This document shows positions 1 to 6,768 of a stretch of 7,459 nt of DNA, in pieces. The translations under genes and the position numbers were made by a program. Positions within the stretch are counted from its first letter, which is position 1. Each line of letters starts with the position of its first letter. The stretch is from the NCBI GenBank assembly GCA_023136785.1, contig JAGLQP010000085.1, positions 1 to 7,459 of the forward strand. The letters are read 5' to 3'. The notes under the pieces were generated by a model. That model did no database searches. It saw only the letters and a list, made by a program, of their open reading frames with translations, and was not told where the DNA came from. Source of the stretch: Spirochaetales bacterium. GTDB taxonomy: Bacteria; Spirochaetota; Spirochaetia; SZUA-6; DRHE01.

Positions 1-507
1 AACAACTCGAGCCGGATGTACGCCGCCCTCGGAGCTGATACGGGATTCGACGCCATGGGTGATTTCGAGATTGCCCGGTCCCTTGTACGCTTTTTCGATT
101 CTCTCGACAGCAAGGACAAGCTGGCCGGAACCGTCCTCTACACCCTTAATCCGCGGGACAACGAGCTGGCCGCCTCGATCCTGGGAAGCTTCCAGCACGG
201 TTCGGTTGCCGGAAAGATGCAGCTCGGTTCCGCCTGGTGGTTCAACGATCAGATAGACGGCATGACCCGGCAGATCGAAGCCCTGTCCAATATTGGGTTG
301 ATCTCCCAGTTCGTGGGCATGCTCACCGACTCCCGCAGCTTCCTCTCCTATCCCAGGCACGAGTACTTCCGCCGTTTGTTGTGTGACATCTTCGGCCGGG
401 ACGTGGAAGCCGGGCTGCTGCCGGCGGATATCCCCCATCTGGGCGGGATCATCCGGGACATCTGCTGGAACAACGCGGTTCGCTACTTCGGGATCCCCGT
501 GGAGTGA
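1..507 (+). CDS. uxaC: Uronate isomerase (glucuronate isomerase), C-terminal part, 5' end outside window
   Basis: UxaC interconverts D-glucuronate and D-fructuronate, and D-galacturonate and D-tagaturonate, as the first cytoplasmic step of hexuronate breakdown. The reading frame is open from base 1 (NNSSRM...) and 168 residues are visible, roughly the last third of a family member of about 470 residues. Family signatures are clear: the TGFD segment after the opening asparagines, GSAWWFNDQ, the MLTDSRSFLSY block whose Asp and Arg (TDSRS) correspond to the strand-8 catalytic pair of this amidohydrolase-superfamily enzyme, then RHEYFRR and the C-terminal ICWNNAVRYFGI. The TGA stop at 505-507 is followed with no gap by the convergent acetyl-CoA synthetase stop, so no terminator of its own fits between them. 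No frameshift is seen. The rest of the gene and any uronate operon lie to the left of the window. Confidence 0.95.
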   Translation, partial: NNSSRMYAALGADTGFDAMGDFEIARSLVRFFDSLDSKDKLAGTVLYTLNPRDNELAASILGSFQHGSVAGKMQLGSAWWFNDQIDGMTRQIEALSNIGLISQFVGMLTDSRSFLSYPRHEYFRRLLCDIFGRDVEAGLLPADIPHLGGIIRDICWNNAVRYFGIPVE

Positions 508-2415
508 CTAATCCTCGAGGGTGCTGACATCCCCCTCCGGCTGGCCCAACGCCCGTGCACGCAGCAGCCGCCGCATGATTTTCCCGCTTCGCGTTTTCGG
601 CAGCGACGGAACGAAGGTGATCGACTCGGGCTTGGCAATAGGCCCCAGCTCGTGGCCTACGTGTTTTTTCAGGGTCTCGACCAGCTTGTCGTTTCCTTCT
701 ACTCCTTGCCGCAGAATCACATAGGTGTGGATCGCATTTCCCTTCAATTCATGGGGAAGTCCGATCGCCGCCGCTTCGGTGACGTCGGGGTGGCTGACCA
801 GAGCACTTTCCACCTCCGCGCTGCCGAGACGGTAGCCGCTGACTTTGAGGACGTCATCGATCCTCCCGATCACCCATACATATCCGTCAGAGTCCCGTCG
901 GGCCGAATCCCCGGTCTGATACATGTCCTTGAACTTTGCCCAGTACTGCTCCTTGTAGCGATCGGGGTCCTTGTACAGGGTGCGAAGCATGCCCGGCCAG
1001 GGGCGTTTGATGACCAGGAAACCCTCTTCCCCGGCGGAAACTGGCTTTCCTTCCCCGTCGACCACGTCGATCTCAACACCGAAGAACGGGTTGGTCGCCG
1101 ATCCGGGCTTCAAGGATGTGATCGGAAGAGGCGTGATCATGAACCCCCCCGTCTCGGTCTGCCACCAGGTGTCCATGATGGGACAATTCCCCTTCCCGAT
1201 GACCGAATGGTACCACTTCCAGGCTTCAGGATTGATCGGTTCTCCTACCGAACCGAGCAGACGCAGGCTGGACAGATCGTGCCGATTCGGCCAGGCGTCG
1301 CCGAAACGCATCAAACCGCGGATCGCCGTCGGGGCGGTGTAGAGAATGGTGATCCCGTATTTCTCGACCATTTGCCACCAGCGATTGGGATAGGGATAGT
1401 TGAGGGCTCCCTCGTACATGAAACTGGTGGCTCCGTTCAACAGAGGTGCGTATACAATATAGCTGTGGCCGGTGATCCAACCGGGATCGGCGGCGCACCA
1501 CCAGCGGTCTTCATCCTTGATGTCAAAAACGTACTTCAGAGTGGTATGGGTAAACACCATGTATCCGCCGTGGGTATGGACGATTCCTTTCGGTCGCCCT
1601 GTGGTGCCGGAAGTGTAGAGGATGAAGAGAAGATCTTCCGCATCCATAGGTTCTGTCGGGCAGCTCGGGCCGGCGATCGGCAGGTTCATGAGCTCGTGAT
1701 ACCAGTAGTCCCGCCCGGACTCCATGTTGATCTCCTGGCCGGTTCTCCGGATCACCAAGCAGGTCTCGATGGTGGGCTGCCTGCCAACAGCTTCATCGGC
1801 GATGTCTTTGAGCTTGACGATGTTCCCACGGAGCCAGCCTCCGTCAGCGGTAATTAGTACCCTGCTCTGAGCATCCTCGATCCGCTCGGCCAAGGCTTCA
1901 ACGCTGAAGCCGCCGTACACGACGCTGTGAGCGGCGCCGATCTTGGCGCAGGCCAGCATGGTGATCACCTGCTCGGGAATGCGGGGCAGGTAGATGGTTA
2001 CGATATCTCCTTTCTTCACCCCCAGGCTTTTGAGCACGTTGGCAAACTTACACACCTCTCTGTTGAGGGAAAAGTAGGAGTACATACGGGTGTCCCCTGC
2101 CTCTCCTTCCCAGATCAGGGCGACCTTGTTCTTGCGGTAGGTTTTTAGGTGCCGATCCAGGGCATTGTGAACGATGTTGGTCTTTCCACCCACGAACCAC
2201 TTGAAAAAAGGCTTCTGCGTATCGTCAATTACCTTTGTCCACGGTTCAAACCACTCCAGCTCCTCTGCCCGCTCCGCCCAAAAGCCCGACGGATCGTCGA
2301 GGGAACGCTGGTAAAGTGTCTCGTACTCTTTGACATGGGCTTGCGCGGTTACATGGGACGGCGGGTTGTAGATTTCATCAGCCCCATTGTTCACGTTTTT
2401 CTGTTTGCTCGCCAT
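508..2415 (-). CDS. acs: Acetyl-CoA synthetase, AMP-forming
   Basis: Converts acetate, ATP and CoA to acetyl-CoA, AMP and PPi through an acetyl-adenylate, in the cytoplasm, for acetate use or scavenging. At 635 residues it is close to the usual length (about 650). Seen in order: phosphate-binding loop [11 protein letters not shown] at 267-277; WIT at 313-315 and VGEP at 390-393 of the acyl pocket; [10 protein letters not shown] at 415-424, whose second Trp (418) corresponds to the Trp that restricts the pocket to acetate in Salmonella Acs; hinge GRIDD at 517-521; and PKTRSGK ending at Lys612, the adenylation lysine that is acetylated in many homologues. One departure is GYRLGS at 527-532, where most Acs proteins read GHRLGT. 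The start is supported by a strong ribosome-binding site at 2424-2430. It is monocistronic and convergent with uxaC. The PPi it produces could feed the PPi-type phosphofructokinase nearby, but that link is inference. Confidence 0.95.
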   Translation of the reverse strand: MASKQKNVNNGADEIYNPPSHVTAQAHVKEYETLYQRSLDDPSGFWAERAEELEWFEPWTKVIDDTQKPFFKWFVGGKTNIVHNALDRHLKTYRKNKVALIWEGEAGDTRMYSYFSLNREVCKFANVLKSLGVKKGDIVTIYLPRIPEQVITMLACAKIGAAHSVVYGGFSVEALAERIEDAQSRVLITADGGWLRGNIVKLKDIADEAVGRQPTIETCLVIRRTGQEINMESGRDYWYHELMNLPIAGPSCPTEPMDAEDLLFILYTSGTTGRPKGIVHTHGGYMVFTHTTLKYVFDIKDEDRWWCAADPGWITGHSYIVYAPLLNGATSFMYEGALNYPYPNRWWQMVEKYGITILYTAPTAIRGLMRFGDAWPNRHDLSSLRLLGSVGEPINPEAWKWYHSVIGKGNCPIMDTWWQTETGGFMITPLPITSLKPGSATNPFFGVEIDVVDGEGKPVSAGEEGFLVIKRPWPGMLRTLYKDPDRYKEQYWAKFKDMYQTGDSARRDSDGYVWVIGRIDDVLKVSGYRLGSAEVESALVSHPDVTEAAAIGLPHELKGNAIHTYVILRQGVEGNDKLVETLKKHVGHELGPIAKPESITFVPSLPKTRSGKIMRRLLRARALGQPEGDVSTLED

Positions 2416-2423
2416 TTTTCCTG

Positions 2424-2430
2424 ACCTCCT
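2424..2430 (-). promoter_or_regulatory. Ribosome-binding site of acetyl-CoA synthetase
   Basis: Read on the minus strand, AGGAGGT lies a few bases before the ATG at 2415-2413, a near-perfect Shine-Dalgarno at normal spacing. It fixes the start of the acetyl-CoA synthetase gene. Confidence 0.85.
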
Positions 2431-2605
2431 CTCGCAAAGCCTACTGAGGCGGTCAGAATACTACATATACATTGAATCTGCCAGTACCGCGGAGCTGTTT
2501 ATCTCTGCGGGGCTGTAATTGAATTCGGTCTGTCCATATCAGGAAATGTGGATATTGCAAAGAAGGTGGTGTTATTATAGAAGATTATGCTTACAAACAT
2601 TATTC

Positions 2606-2633
2606 TTGAAAACATTATGTTTTTGTGCATAAT
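2606..2633 (+). promoter_or_regulatory. Probable promoter of the ATPase gene
   Basis: TTGAAA at 2606-2611 and CATAAT at 2628-2633 are separated by 16 bases and each resembles a sigma-70 hexamer (5 of 6 for the -10). Transcription would start about 2640, one or two bases before the ATG at 2642, so the message would be leaderless or nearly so. No Shine-Dalgarno sequence is visible before that ATG, which agrees. A second TATTAT at 2573-2578 is -10-like but has no -35 at suitable spacing. Inferred from sequence only. Confidence 0.5.
2609..2623. repeat. 15-base palindrome inside the ATPase promoter spacer (candidate operator)
   Basis: AAAACAT (2609-2615), one central T, then ATGTTTT (2617-2623): a perfect 7+7 inverted repeat. 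It overlaps the -35 element and sits in the -35/-10 spacer, the usual place for a repressor operator. A copy of its left half, AAACATTAT, also occurs at 2595-2603, 15 bases upstream of the matching bases at 2610-2618, which could be an extra half-site. AT-rich palindromes arise by chance fairly easily, so the operator role is inferred. Confidence 0.5.
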
Positions 2634-2641
2634 CTTTATTT

Positions 2642-4060
2642 ATGGAGTTTATAGACAGAAAAGATGAGCTAAATCGCCTGGAAGAACTGTCTCGTAGCGG
2701 TCAGGGTGGACTTGCGGTGATCTGGGGCAGACGCAGAGTTGGGAAAACGCGTCTGCTCCTCGAATGGTCCGCCAGACATGACGGCTTGTATACAGTGGCG
2801 GATCAATCTGCCCCCTCTATACAGCGGGAGTTCTTGGCGGAGGCTGTATCGAAACTGTTTTCGGGATTTGCTTCGGTTGTGTATCCTCATTGGCGTTCAT
2901 TTTTGGATCGTTTGGTTTCCGATTCCGCTCGTCTTGGATGGACCGGGCCGATCATATTCGATGAGTTTCCTTATCTGATCGCTGCGGATTCATCTTTGGC
3001 GAGCATCTTCCAGAACTGGATCGACCACGAAGCCACGAAGGCAGGGTTGACGGTTGCCGTGGCCGGGTCGAGTCAACGCATGATGCAGGGTTTGGTGTTA
3101 GATTCGGCAGCTCCATTGTACGGGAGATCTCGCGTACAGCTCGAGTTGGAACCTCTTCTTCCCGGATACATTCAGACGGCACTGAAATATGCTACGGCGG
3201 CCCAGGCTGTGCAGGCCTATTCCGTCTGGGGGGGTATCCCCCGCTACTGGGAGTTGGCCGAAATTTTTGGAAACGATATCGAAGAGGCGGTGGATCGCTG
3301 TGTTCTCGATCCTCTTTCCCCTCTGTTTCGGGAACCTGAAAAGTTGCTTCTTGAAGAAACTCCGCCGGCGATTTCTCTGCGGCCGTTACTCGATCTGATC
3401 GGTGCAGGGGTACATAGGGTTTCGGAGCTGGCGGGACGGTTAGGCATTCCGTCAACATCTCTTTCCAGACCCCTTTCGCGACTTGTCGAGCTTGGCTTGG
3501 TTATCCGGGAGACGCCGTACGGGGAAACGGAGCGAACCAGCAAGAAGAGTCTTTATAGAATAGCCGATCCATTCTTTCGTTTATGGTTCCGCGTGGTTGC
3601 GCCTAACAAGGCTGTTTTGACACAAACACCACCCGAGACACGAAAGACGTTGTGGGCCCGATATCGATCAGGTCTCGTGGCAGAATCATGGGAAGATTTG
3701 TGTCGTCGCTGTGTGCCTATGCTTCACCGAGGATCGTCTAACCTCGGGAAATTGGGGCCGTGGGAGCCGGCGAAGCGATATTGGCGTGGCAATAACCCGG
3801 AGTGGGATGTCGTCTCCCGATCCATCGACGGAGAGCGATTGCTGCTGGGTGAGGCCAAGTGGAGTTGGGGATTGATGAGTGATCAAGAGATCAGAGGGGC
3901 GTTTCACGAACTACTTCGTAAAGGTATCCCGCCGCTCCGGGGAGTGGACAAGACCAAAACCGAATACGCACTTTTTATCCCCGAGGTGGCTTCGAGCAAG
4001 GTGAGGGAACCTTCCTTGTGTCTGGTGGATGCTGAAACAGTTCTCTCCTCACTTATGTAG
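2642..4060 (+). CDS. P-loop ATPase with winged helix and DUF234 / PD-(D/E)xK-like C-terminal domain
   Basis: A 472-residue cytoplasmic protein of the 'archaeal-type' ATPase family, whose biological role is not established. Seen in order: N-terminal FIDRKDEL typical of family starts; Walker A GRRRVGKT at 29-36; Walker B IIFDEF at 104-109; sensor-like AGSSQRMM at 141-148; YGRS at 160-163; WGGIPRYW at 196-203; a winged-helix-like segment at about 245-295 (VSELAGRLGIPSTSLSRPLSRL); and the DUF234 region from YRIADPFFRLWF at 305-316. In the last part E351, D389 (PEWDVV) and E404-x-K406 (GEAKW) match the E...D...ExK pattern of PD-(D/E)xK nuclease folds. Length is normal for the family and nothing is broken. 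The start at 2642 fits family N-termini but lacks a Shine-Dalgarno. It stands alone, 14 bases from the convergent phosphofructokinase stop. Isolated occurrence and an AT-rich promoter suggest horizontal acquisition; nuclease or defence activity is conjecture. Confidence 0.9.
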   Translation: MEFIDRKDELNRLEELSRSGQGGLAVIWGRRRVGKTRLLLEWSARHDGLYTVADQSAPSIQREFLAEAVSKLFSGFASVVYPHWRSFLDRLVSDSARLGWTGPIIFDEFPYLIAADSSLASIFQNWIDHEATKAGLTVAVAGSSQRMMQGLVLDSAAPLYGRSRVQLELEPLLPGYIQTALKYATAAQAVQAYSVWGGIPRYWELAEIFGNDIEEAVDRCVLDPLSPLFREPEKLLLEETPPAISLRPLLDLIGAGVHRVSELAGRLGIPSTSLSRPLSRLVELGLVIRETPYGETERTSKKSLYRIADPFFRLWFRVVAPNKAVLTQTPPETRKTLWARYRSGLVAESWEDLCRRCVPMLHRGSSNLGKLGPWEPAKRYWRGNNPEWDVVSRSIDGERLLLGEAKWSWGLMSDQEIRGAFHELLRKGIPPLRGVDKTKTEYALFIPEVASSKVREPSLCLVDAETVLSSLM

Positions 4061-4074
4061 AGGTGAAGGAGACG

Positions 4075-5391
4075 TCAACCCGACTGGGTTTCATCAGAAC
4101 GATTAGTAGGTCGGAACCTGACCGGCAGGTAGTCGGGAAGCTTCTTGTCGATAAACCGAATCCGCAAGCGGGCAAAGCGCTGCAAGCCGTCCTCTATCGG
4201 GATCTGCGGCCACTTTTCTCCGATCAGCGGGCGGGCGTAGCTGAGAAAAGAGTCGGTCACGTCCAGTCCGTCGGCGGTGATCCAACCGGGGGGAAGCTGC
4301 CGCGCGGAGGCGGCCACCTGGTCCAGGGGGACCTTATCGTAATGCACCCGGTAGGGCGAGTTGGATTTTCGCAGGATTGTGGCCATCCAACCGCTGCCCT
4401 CGGTTACCCCCACTTCCACCGCTTTTCGGCCCACCTGATAGGCCTCTTCGATGTCAACGGTGGAGGAAAAGATCGAGGTTGAACGCTGCAGCACGCCGGG
4501 AACTTGGCCGCTGGCGTATCCGCGGCTCTTCAGACCGACCTTGTTCAGATAATTGACAACGGCCTGAGCCACCGTGCTCTGACTGGCTCCGTACTCGACA
4601 TGACCGAAGCCGTCGTGCATTTCACCGAGGCTGCCCACGTCGAAACCTTCGCTGACCACCACGATGCAGCGCCCGCTGCGAACCAGCTCCCTGTTCACGT
4701 TTTCCGCCAGGGTCTCGAGGGTGTGATTCCCTTCGGTGAAGTACATCTGCAACGGGATCTCCCGTTCCGGGTCGGCGAGCCGGGCCGCCGCCGGGATCCA
4801 GCCTGATTTCCTGCCCATAGCCTGAAGTACGGCAACCGATTCGGAAACACTCATTCCACGGTTCTCTTCGTTCACGTTTTGAACAATATAGCTCCAATAG
4901 CGGGCGGCGCTGCCGTAGCCCGGCGTATGGTCGATGAGTTTGAACTCGGGGTCTCCCACGTCATTATCGATCGTCTTGGGAACCCCGGTGGCCGCCAGCT
5001 CCACTCCCCGTTCGGCCGCCAGCCGGGATACTTTGTGAGCGGTGTCCATGGAATCGTTTCCGCCGATGTAGAAGAAGTATCCCGCGTTTTGGGCTTGCAT
5101 CACTTCGATGATGCGCTCGAAATCTTCGCTCTGGGCTTCGGTGAGCTTGTAGCGGCAGGTTCCGACGGCGCCGGCGGAAGTGGTGGTACGCAACAGCCGA
5201 AGTTCCCCAGGGTCTTGGGCGGACATGTCGACGAGCTCTTCCAAGAGGATACCTTCGATCCCGTGCCAGGCGGCGTACACTTTGTCGATGTGGTCAGGGA
5301 AGCCTCGACAGCCCTCGAGGACTCCGAGCAGGGAAGCGTTGATCACCGGAGAGGGTCCTCCGGACTGGGCCACTATCGCATTTCGTTTCAT
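4075..5391 (-). CDS. pfp: Pyrophosphate-dependent 6-phosphofructokinase
   Basis: Phosphorylates fructose 6-phosphate to fructose 1,6-bisphosphate using PPi, reversibly, so it can act in glycolysis or gluconeogenesis. The 438 residues show the phosphofructokinase fold: AQSGGPSPVINA at 8-19 near the N-terminus; GGNDS at 110-114; PKTIDND at 138-144 with the catalytic Asp142; MGRKSGW at 192-198; SEGF at 247-250; and GQVPGVLQRS at 295-304 for substrate binding. Asp113, where ATP enzymes have Gly, and Lys139, where they have Gly, are the two residues known to mark PPi preference, so PPi rather than ATP is predicted. The ATG at 5389-5391 overlaps the stop of the upstream M20 gene (ATGA), and GGAG lies about 10 bases before it within the M20 coding end. 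It is therefore the second gene of a two-gene operon, probably translationally coupled. Actual donor use is not tested. Confidence 0.93.
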   Translation of the reverse strand: MKRNAIVAQSGGPSPVINASLLGVLEGCRGFPDHIDKVYAAWHGIEGILLEELVDMSAQDPGELRLLRTTTSAGAVGTCRYKLTEAQSEDFERIIEVMQAQNAGYFFYIGGNDSMDTAHKVSRLAAERGVELAATGVPKTIDNDVGDPEFKLIDHTPGYGSAARYWSYIVQNVNEENRGMSVSESVAVLQAMGRKSGWIPAAARLADPEREIPLQMYFTEGNHTLETLAENVNRELVRSGRCIVVVSEGFDVGSLGEMHDGFGHVEYGASQSTVAQAVVNYLNKVGLKSRGYASGQVPGVLQRSTSIFSSTVDIEEAYQVGRKAVEVGVTEGSGWMATILRKSNSPYRVHYDKVPLDQVAASARQLPPGWITADGLDVTDSFLSYARPLIGEKWPQIPIEDGLQRFARLRIRFIDKKLPDYLPVRFRPTNRSDETQSG

Positions 5392-6632
5392 CTTTCAGCA
5401 TCTCCACTCAAGGTTTCCAAGGCAAGGGCGCTCATCACGGTGATCCCCGCCTCGATAGCCCGGTCGTTGAAGTCGAACTCGGCACTGTGCAGGTTCGGCG
5501 AATCCTCCCCCAAACCCAAACGCAGGAACACTCCCGGGACCTTGTCGAGGTAGAAGGCAAAATCTTCCGCGCCCATGACCTGGGGTAGATCGGACATCCA
5601 AGCTTTTTCACCGAGATACGATTCCACCACTTCTTTGAGAAAATTCACCTTTTCAGGATTGTTCACCAGGGGGATGTAGCCCTCATTGTAGTCGAAGGAA
5701 TAGGTAGCCCCGGCAGCCGCACAGCCCCCGTGAATCACCTCCTTCATTCGGGAGCGGATCAGGGACTGGATCTTCTTGTCGAAATAGCGGGTAGTGCCTT
5801 CCATGGTGACCTGGTCGGGGATGACATTGCTCGCGGTTCCTCCATGGATCGTGCACACCGAAACCACCCCCGGGGCAACCGGTTCTATGGATCGGGATAC
5901 GATTGTCTGCAGCCCGTTGATGATTTGGGCACTGGCCACGATAGGGTCTATGGCCCGATGGGGAACCGCCCCGTGTCCGCCCTTGCCCTTTACTGTGATG
6001 CGGAAGCGGTCCTGAGCAGCCATTGCCGGTCCCGGGATCGCAGCGATCGTTCCGGTGGCAATGCCAGGCCAGCCGTGGAGAGCATAGACGGCGGAGGGCT
6101 TCGGATCGGTATCGAGCAAACCTTTGTCCACCATCATCTTGCCGCCCCCGGCCTCCTCTTCGGCCGGCTGGAACACGAAACGGATGCTGCCGTCGAACAG
6201 GTTGGTTAGCCCGTCCAGCACCTTCAGCGTCCCGATCAGGATGGCCATGTGACCATCGTGGCCGCAGGAATGGGCTCTGCCGTCGTGTTCGGACTTCCAT
6301 CTCTTACCGCTCTTCTCTTCGATGGGCAGAGCATCGATGTCGGCGCGCAGCGTCACATTGGTCCCTCCAATGCGGTTCTCACCATCGGCGGTATCTCGAG
6401 GAGTCTTCGTTTTTGTACCCCAGAGCAGTCCTACAACATCGGTGCCGATATAGGGCTTCAAGAGCTCGATCCTGGTGTCGACAACGAGTTCGCGAATCCT
6501 TTCCGAAGTTTTCCGCTCTTCCAGTTTTGTTTCGGGAATCCTGTGTAGAGCGTGGCGGATCTCCGTGATTTCAGGCAGGATCTTCTGGATTCTTTTTTTC
6601 AAGTCCTTGGGATCGAATCCTGGTTTCAACAT
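5388..6632 (-). CDS. M20 family metal-dependent amidohydrolase (N-acyl-amino-acid / N-acetyl-diaminopimelate deacetylase type)
   Basis: A dinuclear-metal hydrolase that removes acyl groups from N-acylated amino acids or similar amides; the exact substrate cannot be read from sequence. With the preferred ATG at 6632 it has 414 residues, normal for M20D enzymes (about 380-400). Motifs: EIRHALHRIPE at 24-34; LRADIDALPIEE at 95-106; HSCGHDGHMA at 121-130 with metal ligands Cys123 and His125; QPAEEEAGGG at 155-164 holding the catalytic and ligand Glu pair; LHGWPG at 185-190 (His186); MGAEDFAFYL at 353-362; and the last ligand in NLHS (His382). A polar stretch at about 72-92 before the RADID strand looks like an insert. 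The frame stays open upstream to a GTG at 6797, but that start lacks a Shine-Dalgarno and would overlap the divergent gene. It is the first gene of an operon with the phosphofructokinase. No signal peptide is visible, so it is likely cytoplasmic. Confidence 0.92.
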   Translation of the reverse strand: MLKPGFDPKDLKKRIQKILPEITEIRHALHRIPETKLEERKTSERIRELVVDTRIELLKPYIGTDVVGLLWGTKTKTPRDTADGENRIGGTNVTLRADIDALPIEEKSGKRWKSEHDGRAHSCGHDGHMAILIGTLKVLDGLTNLFDGSIRFVFQPAEEEAGGGKMMVDKGLLDTDPKPSAVYALHGWPGIATGTIAAIPGPAMAAQDRFRITVKGKGGHGAVPHRAIDPIVASAQIINGLQTIVSRSIEPVAPGVVSVCTIHGGTASNVIPDQVTMEGTTRYFDKKIQSLIRSRMKEVIHGGCAAAGATYSFDYNEGYIPLVNNPEKVNFLKEVVESYLGEKAWMSDLPQVMGAEDFAFYLDKVPGVFLRLGLGEDSPNLHSAEFDFNDRAIEAGITVMSALALETLSGDAER

Positions 6633-6641
6633 GGCAGCCAA

Positions 6642-6649
6642 TTCTCCTT
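6642..6649 (-). promoter_or_regulatory. Ribosome-binding site that decides the M20 start
   Basis: On the minus strand AAGGAGAA ends 9 bases before the ATG at 6632-6630. It is the only good Shine-Dalgarno upstream of the conserved M20 core, and the alternative GTG at 6797 has none. This supports the shorter protein and leaves a free divergent promoter region of 136 bases (6633-6768). Confidence 0.75.
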
Positions 6650-6705
6650 GAATGTCTTCAACATCTGTCGAAAGCTCCGCTGTGTAGGCGGATCGATGCA
6701 GGGTT

Positions 6706-6734
6706 TTGACAATTTTCGATTTATGAAACAAGAT
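6706..6734 (+). promoter_or_regulatory. Possible promoter of the polyol dehydrogenase-like gene
   Basis: A perfect TTGACA at 6706-6711 is followed after 17 bases by CAAGAT at 6729-6734, which matches TATAAT at only three positions, including the key second A and last T. It lies 35 bases before the ATG at 6769, in the divergent gap. The weak -10 might mean activation or simply a chance match. No convincing promoter for the M20 gene was found on the other strand; TACTAT near 6746-6751 (minus strand) is -10-like without a good -35. Confidence 0.4.
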
Positions 6735-6768
6735 TTCCTCACGAATAGTATCATGAAAGGTGGCTGAG

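Larger units (their letters stand above)
2581..2636. repeat. Perfect 10-base inverted repeat framing the ATPase promoter
   Basis: AAGATTATGC at 2581-2590 and GCATAATCTT at 2627-2636 are exact reverse complements. They lie 46 bases apart start to start and enclose the 15-base palindrome; the right arm contains the probable -10 element. The arrangement could be paired regulator sites that loop or bind cooperatively. It is unlikely to be a terminator, because the stem is AT-rich, the loop is long (36 bases) and it precedes a gene. Confidence 0.55.
2416..2641. other. Divergent intergenic region between acetyl-CoA synthetase and the ATPase gene
   Basis: A 226-base gap with no credible small gene. 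The half next to acetyl-CoA synthetase has mixed composition and contains its ribosome-binding site. No promoter for that gene is convincing: on the minus strand TAGTAT/TATTCT-like elements near 2455-2465 lack a good -35 partner. The half next to the ATPase gene is strikingly AT-rich: by hand count 15 of the 70 bases from 2571 to 2640 are G or C. It holds the nested palindromes and the probable promoter listed separately. Confidence 0.8.

Noticed and set aside
652..1857. A 401-codon open frame on the plus strand antisense to acetyl-CoA synthetase
   Set aside because: It lies wholly opposite a gene with intact motifs, has no recognisable domain and has the Arg/His/Asp/Gly-rich composition of complement-strand translations.
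2471..2490. TGGCAGA-like sigma-54 element upstream of acetyl-CoA synthetase (minus strand)
   Set aside because: The -24 GG is present but the -12 half lacks the required GC (reads GT), so the match is incomplete.
2547..2555. TGTGGATAT, one mismatch from a DnaA box
   Set aside because: A single near-match with no other boxes or replication genes nearby is expected by chance.
2642..4060. A multi-gene defence island or insertion sequence around the ATPase
   Set aside because: Both neighbours are intact metabolic genes, and no transposase, partner toxin or antitoxin, target duplication or flanking terminal repeat was found.
4077..4090. AACCC-GACT-GGGTT hairpin just after the ATPase gene, as a terminator
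   Set aside because: The stem is only 5 base pairs, it overlaps the phosphofructokinase coding end, and no proper T tract follows on either strand.
4879..5553. A 224-codon plus-strand frame over the phosphofructokinase and M20 junction
   Set aside because: It is antisense to two well-supported genes and shows no domain or ribosome-binding site.
5683..6300. A 205-codon minus-strand frame within the M20 gene
   Set aside because: It is a shifted frame of the M20 coding sequence, Arg/Pro-rich and without family motifs; the true frame holds all the metal-site residues.
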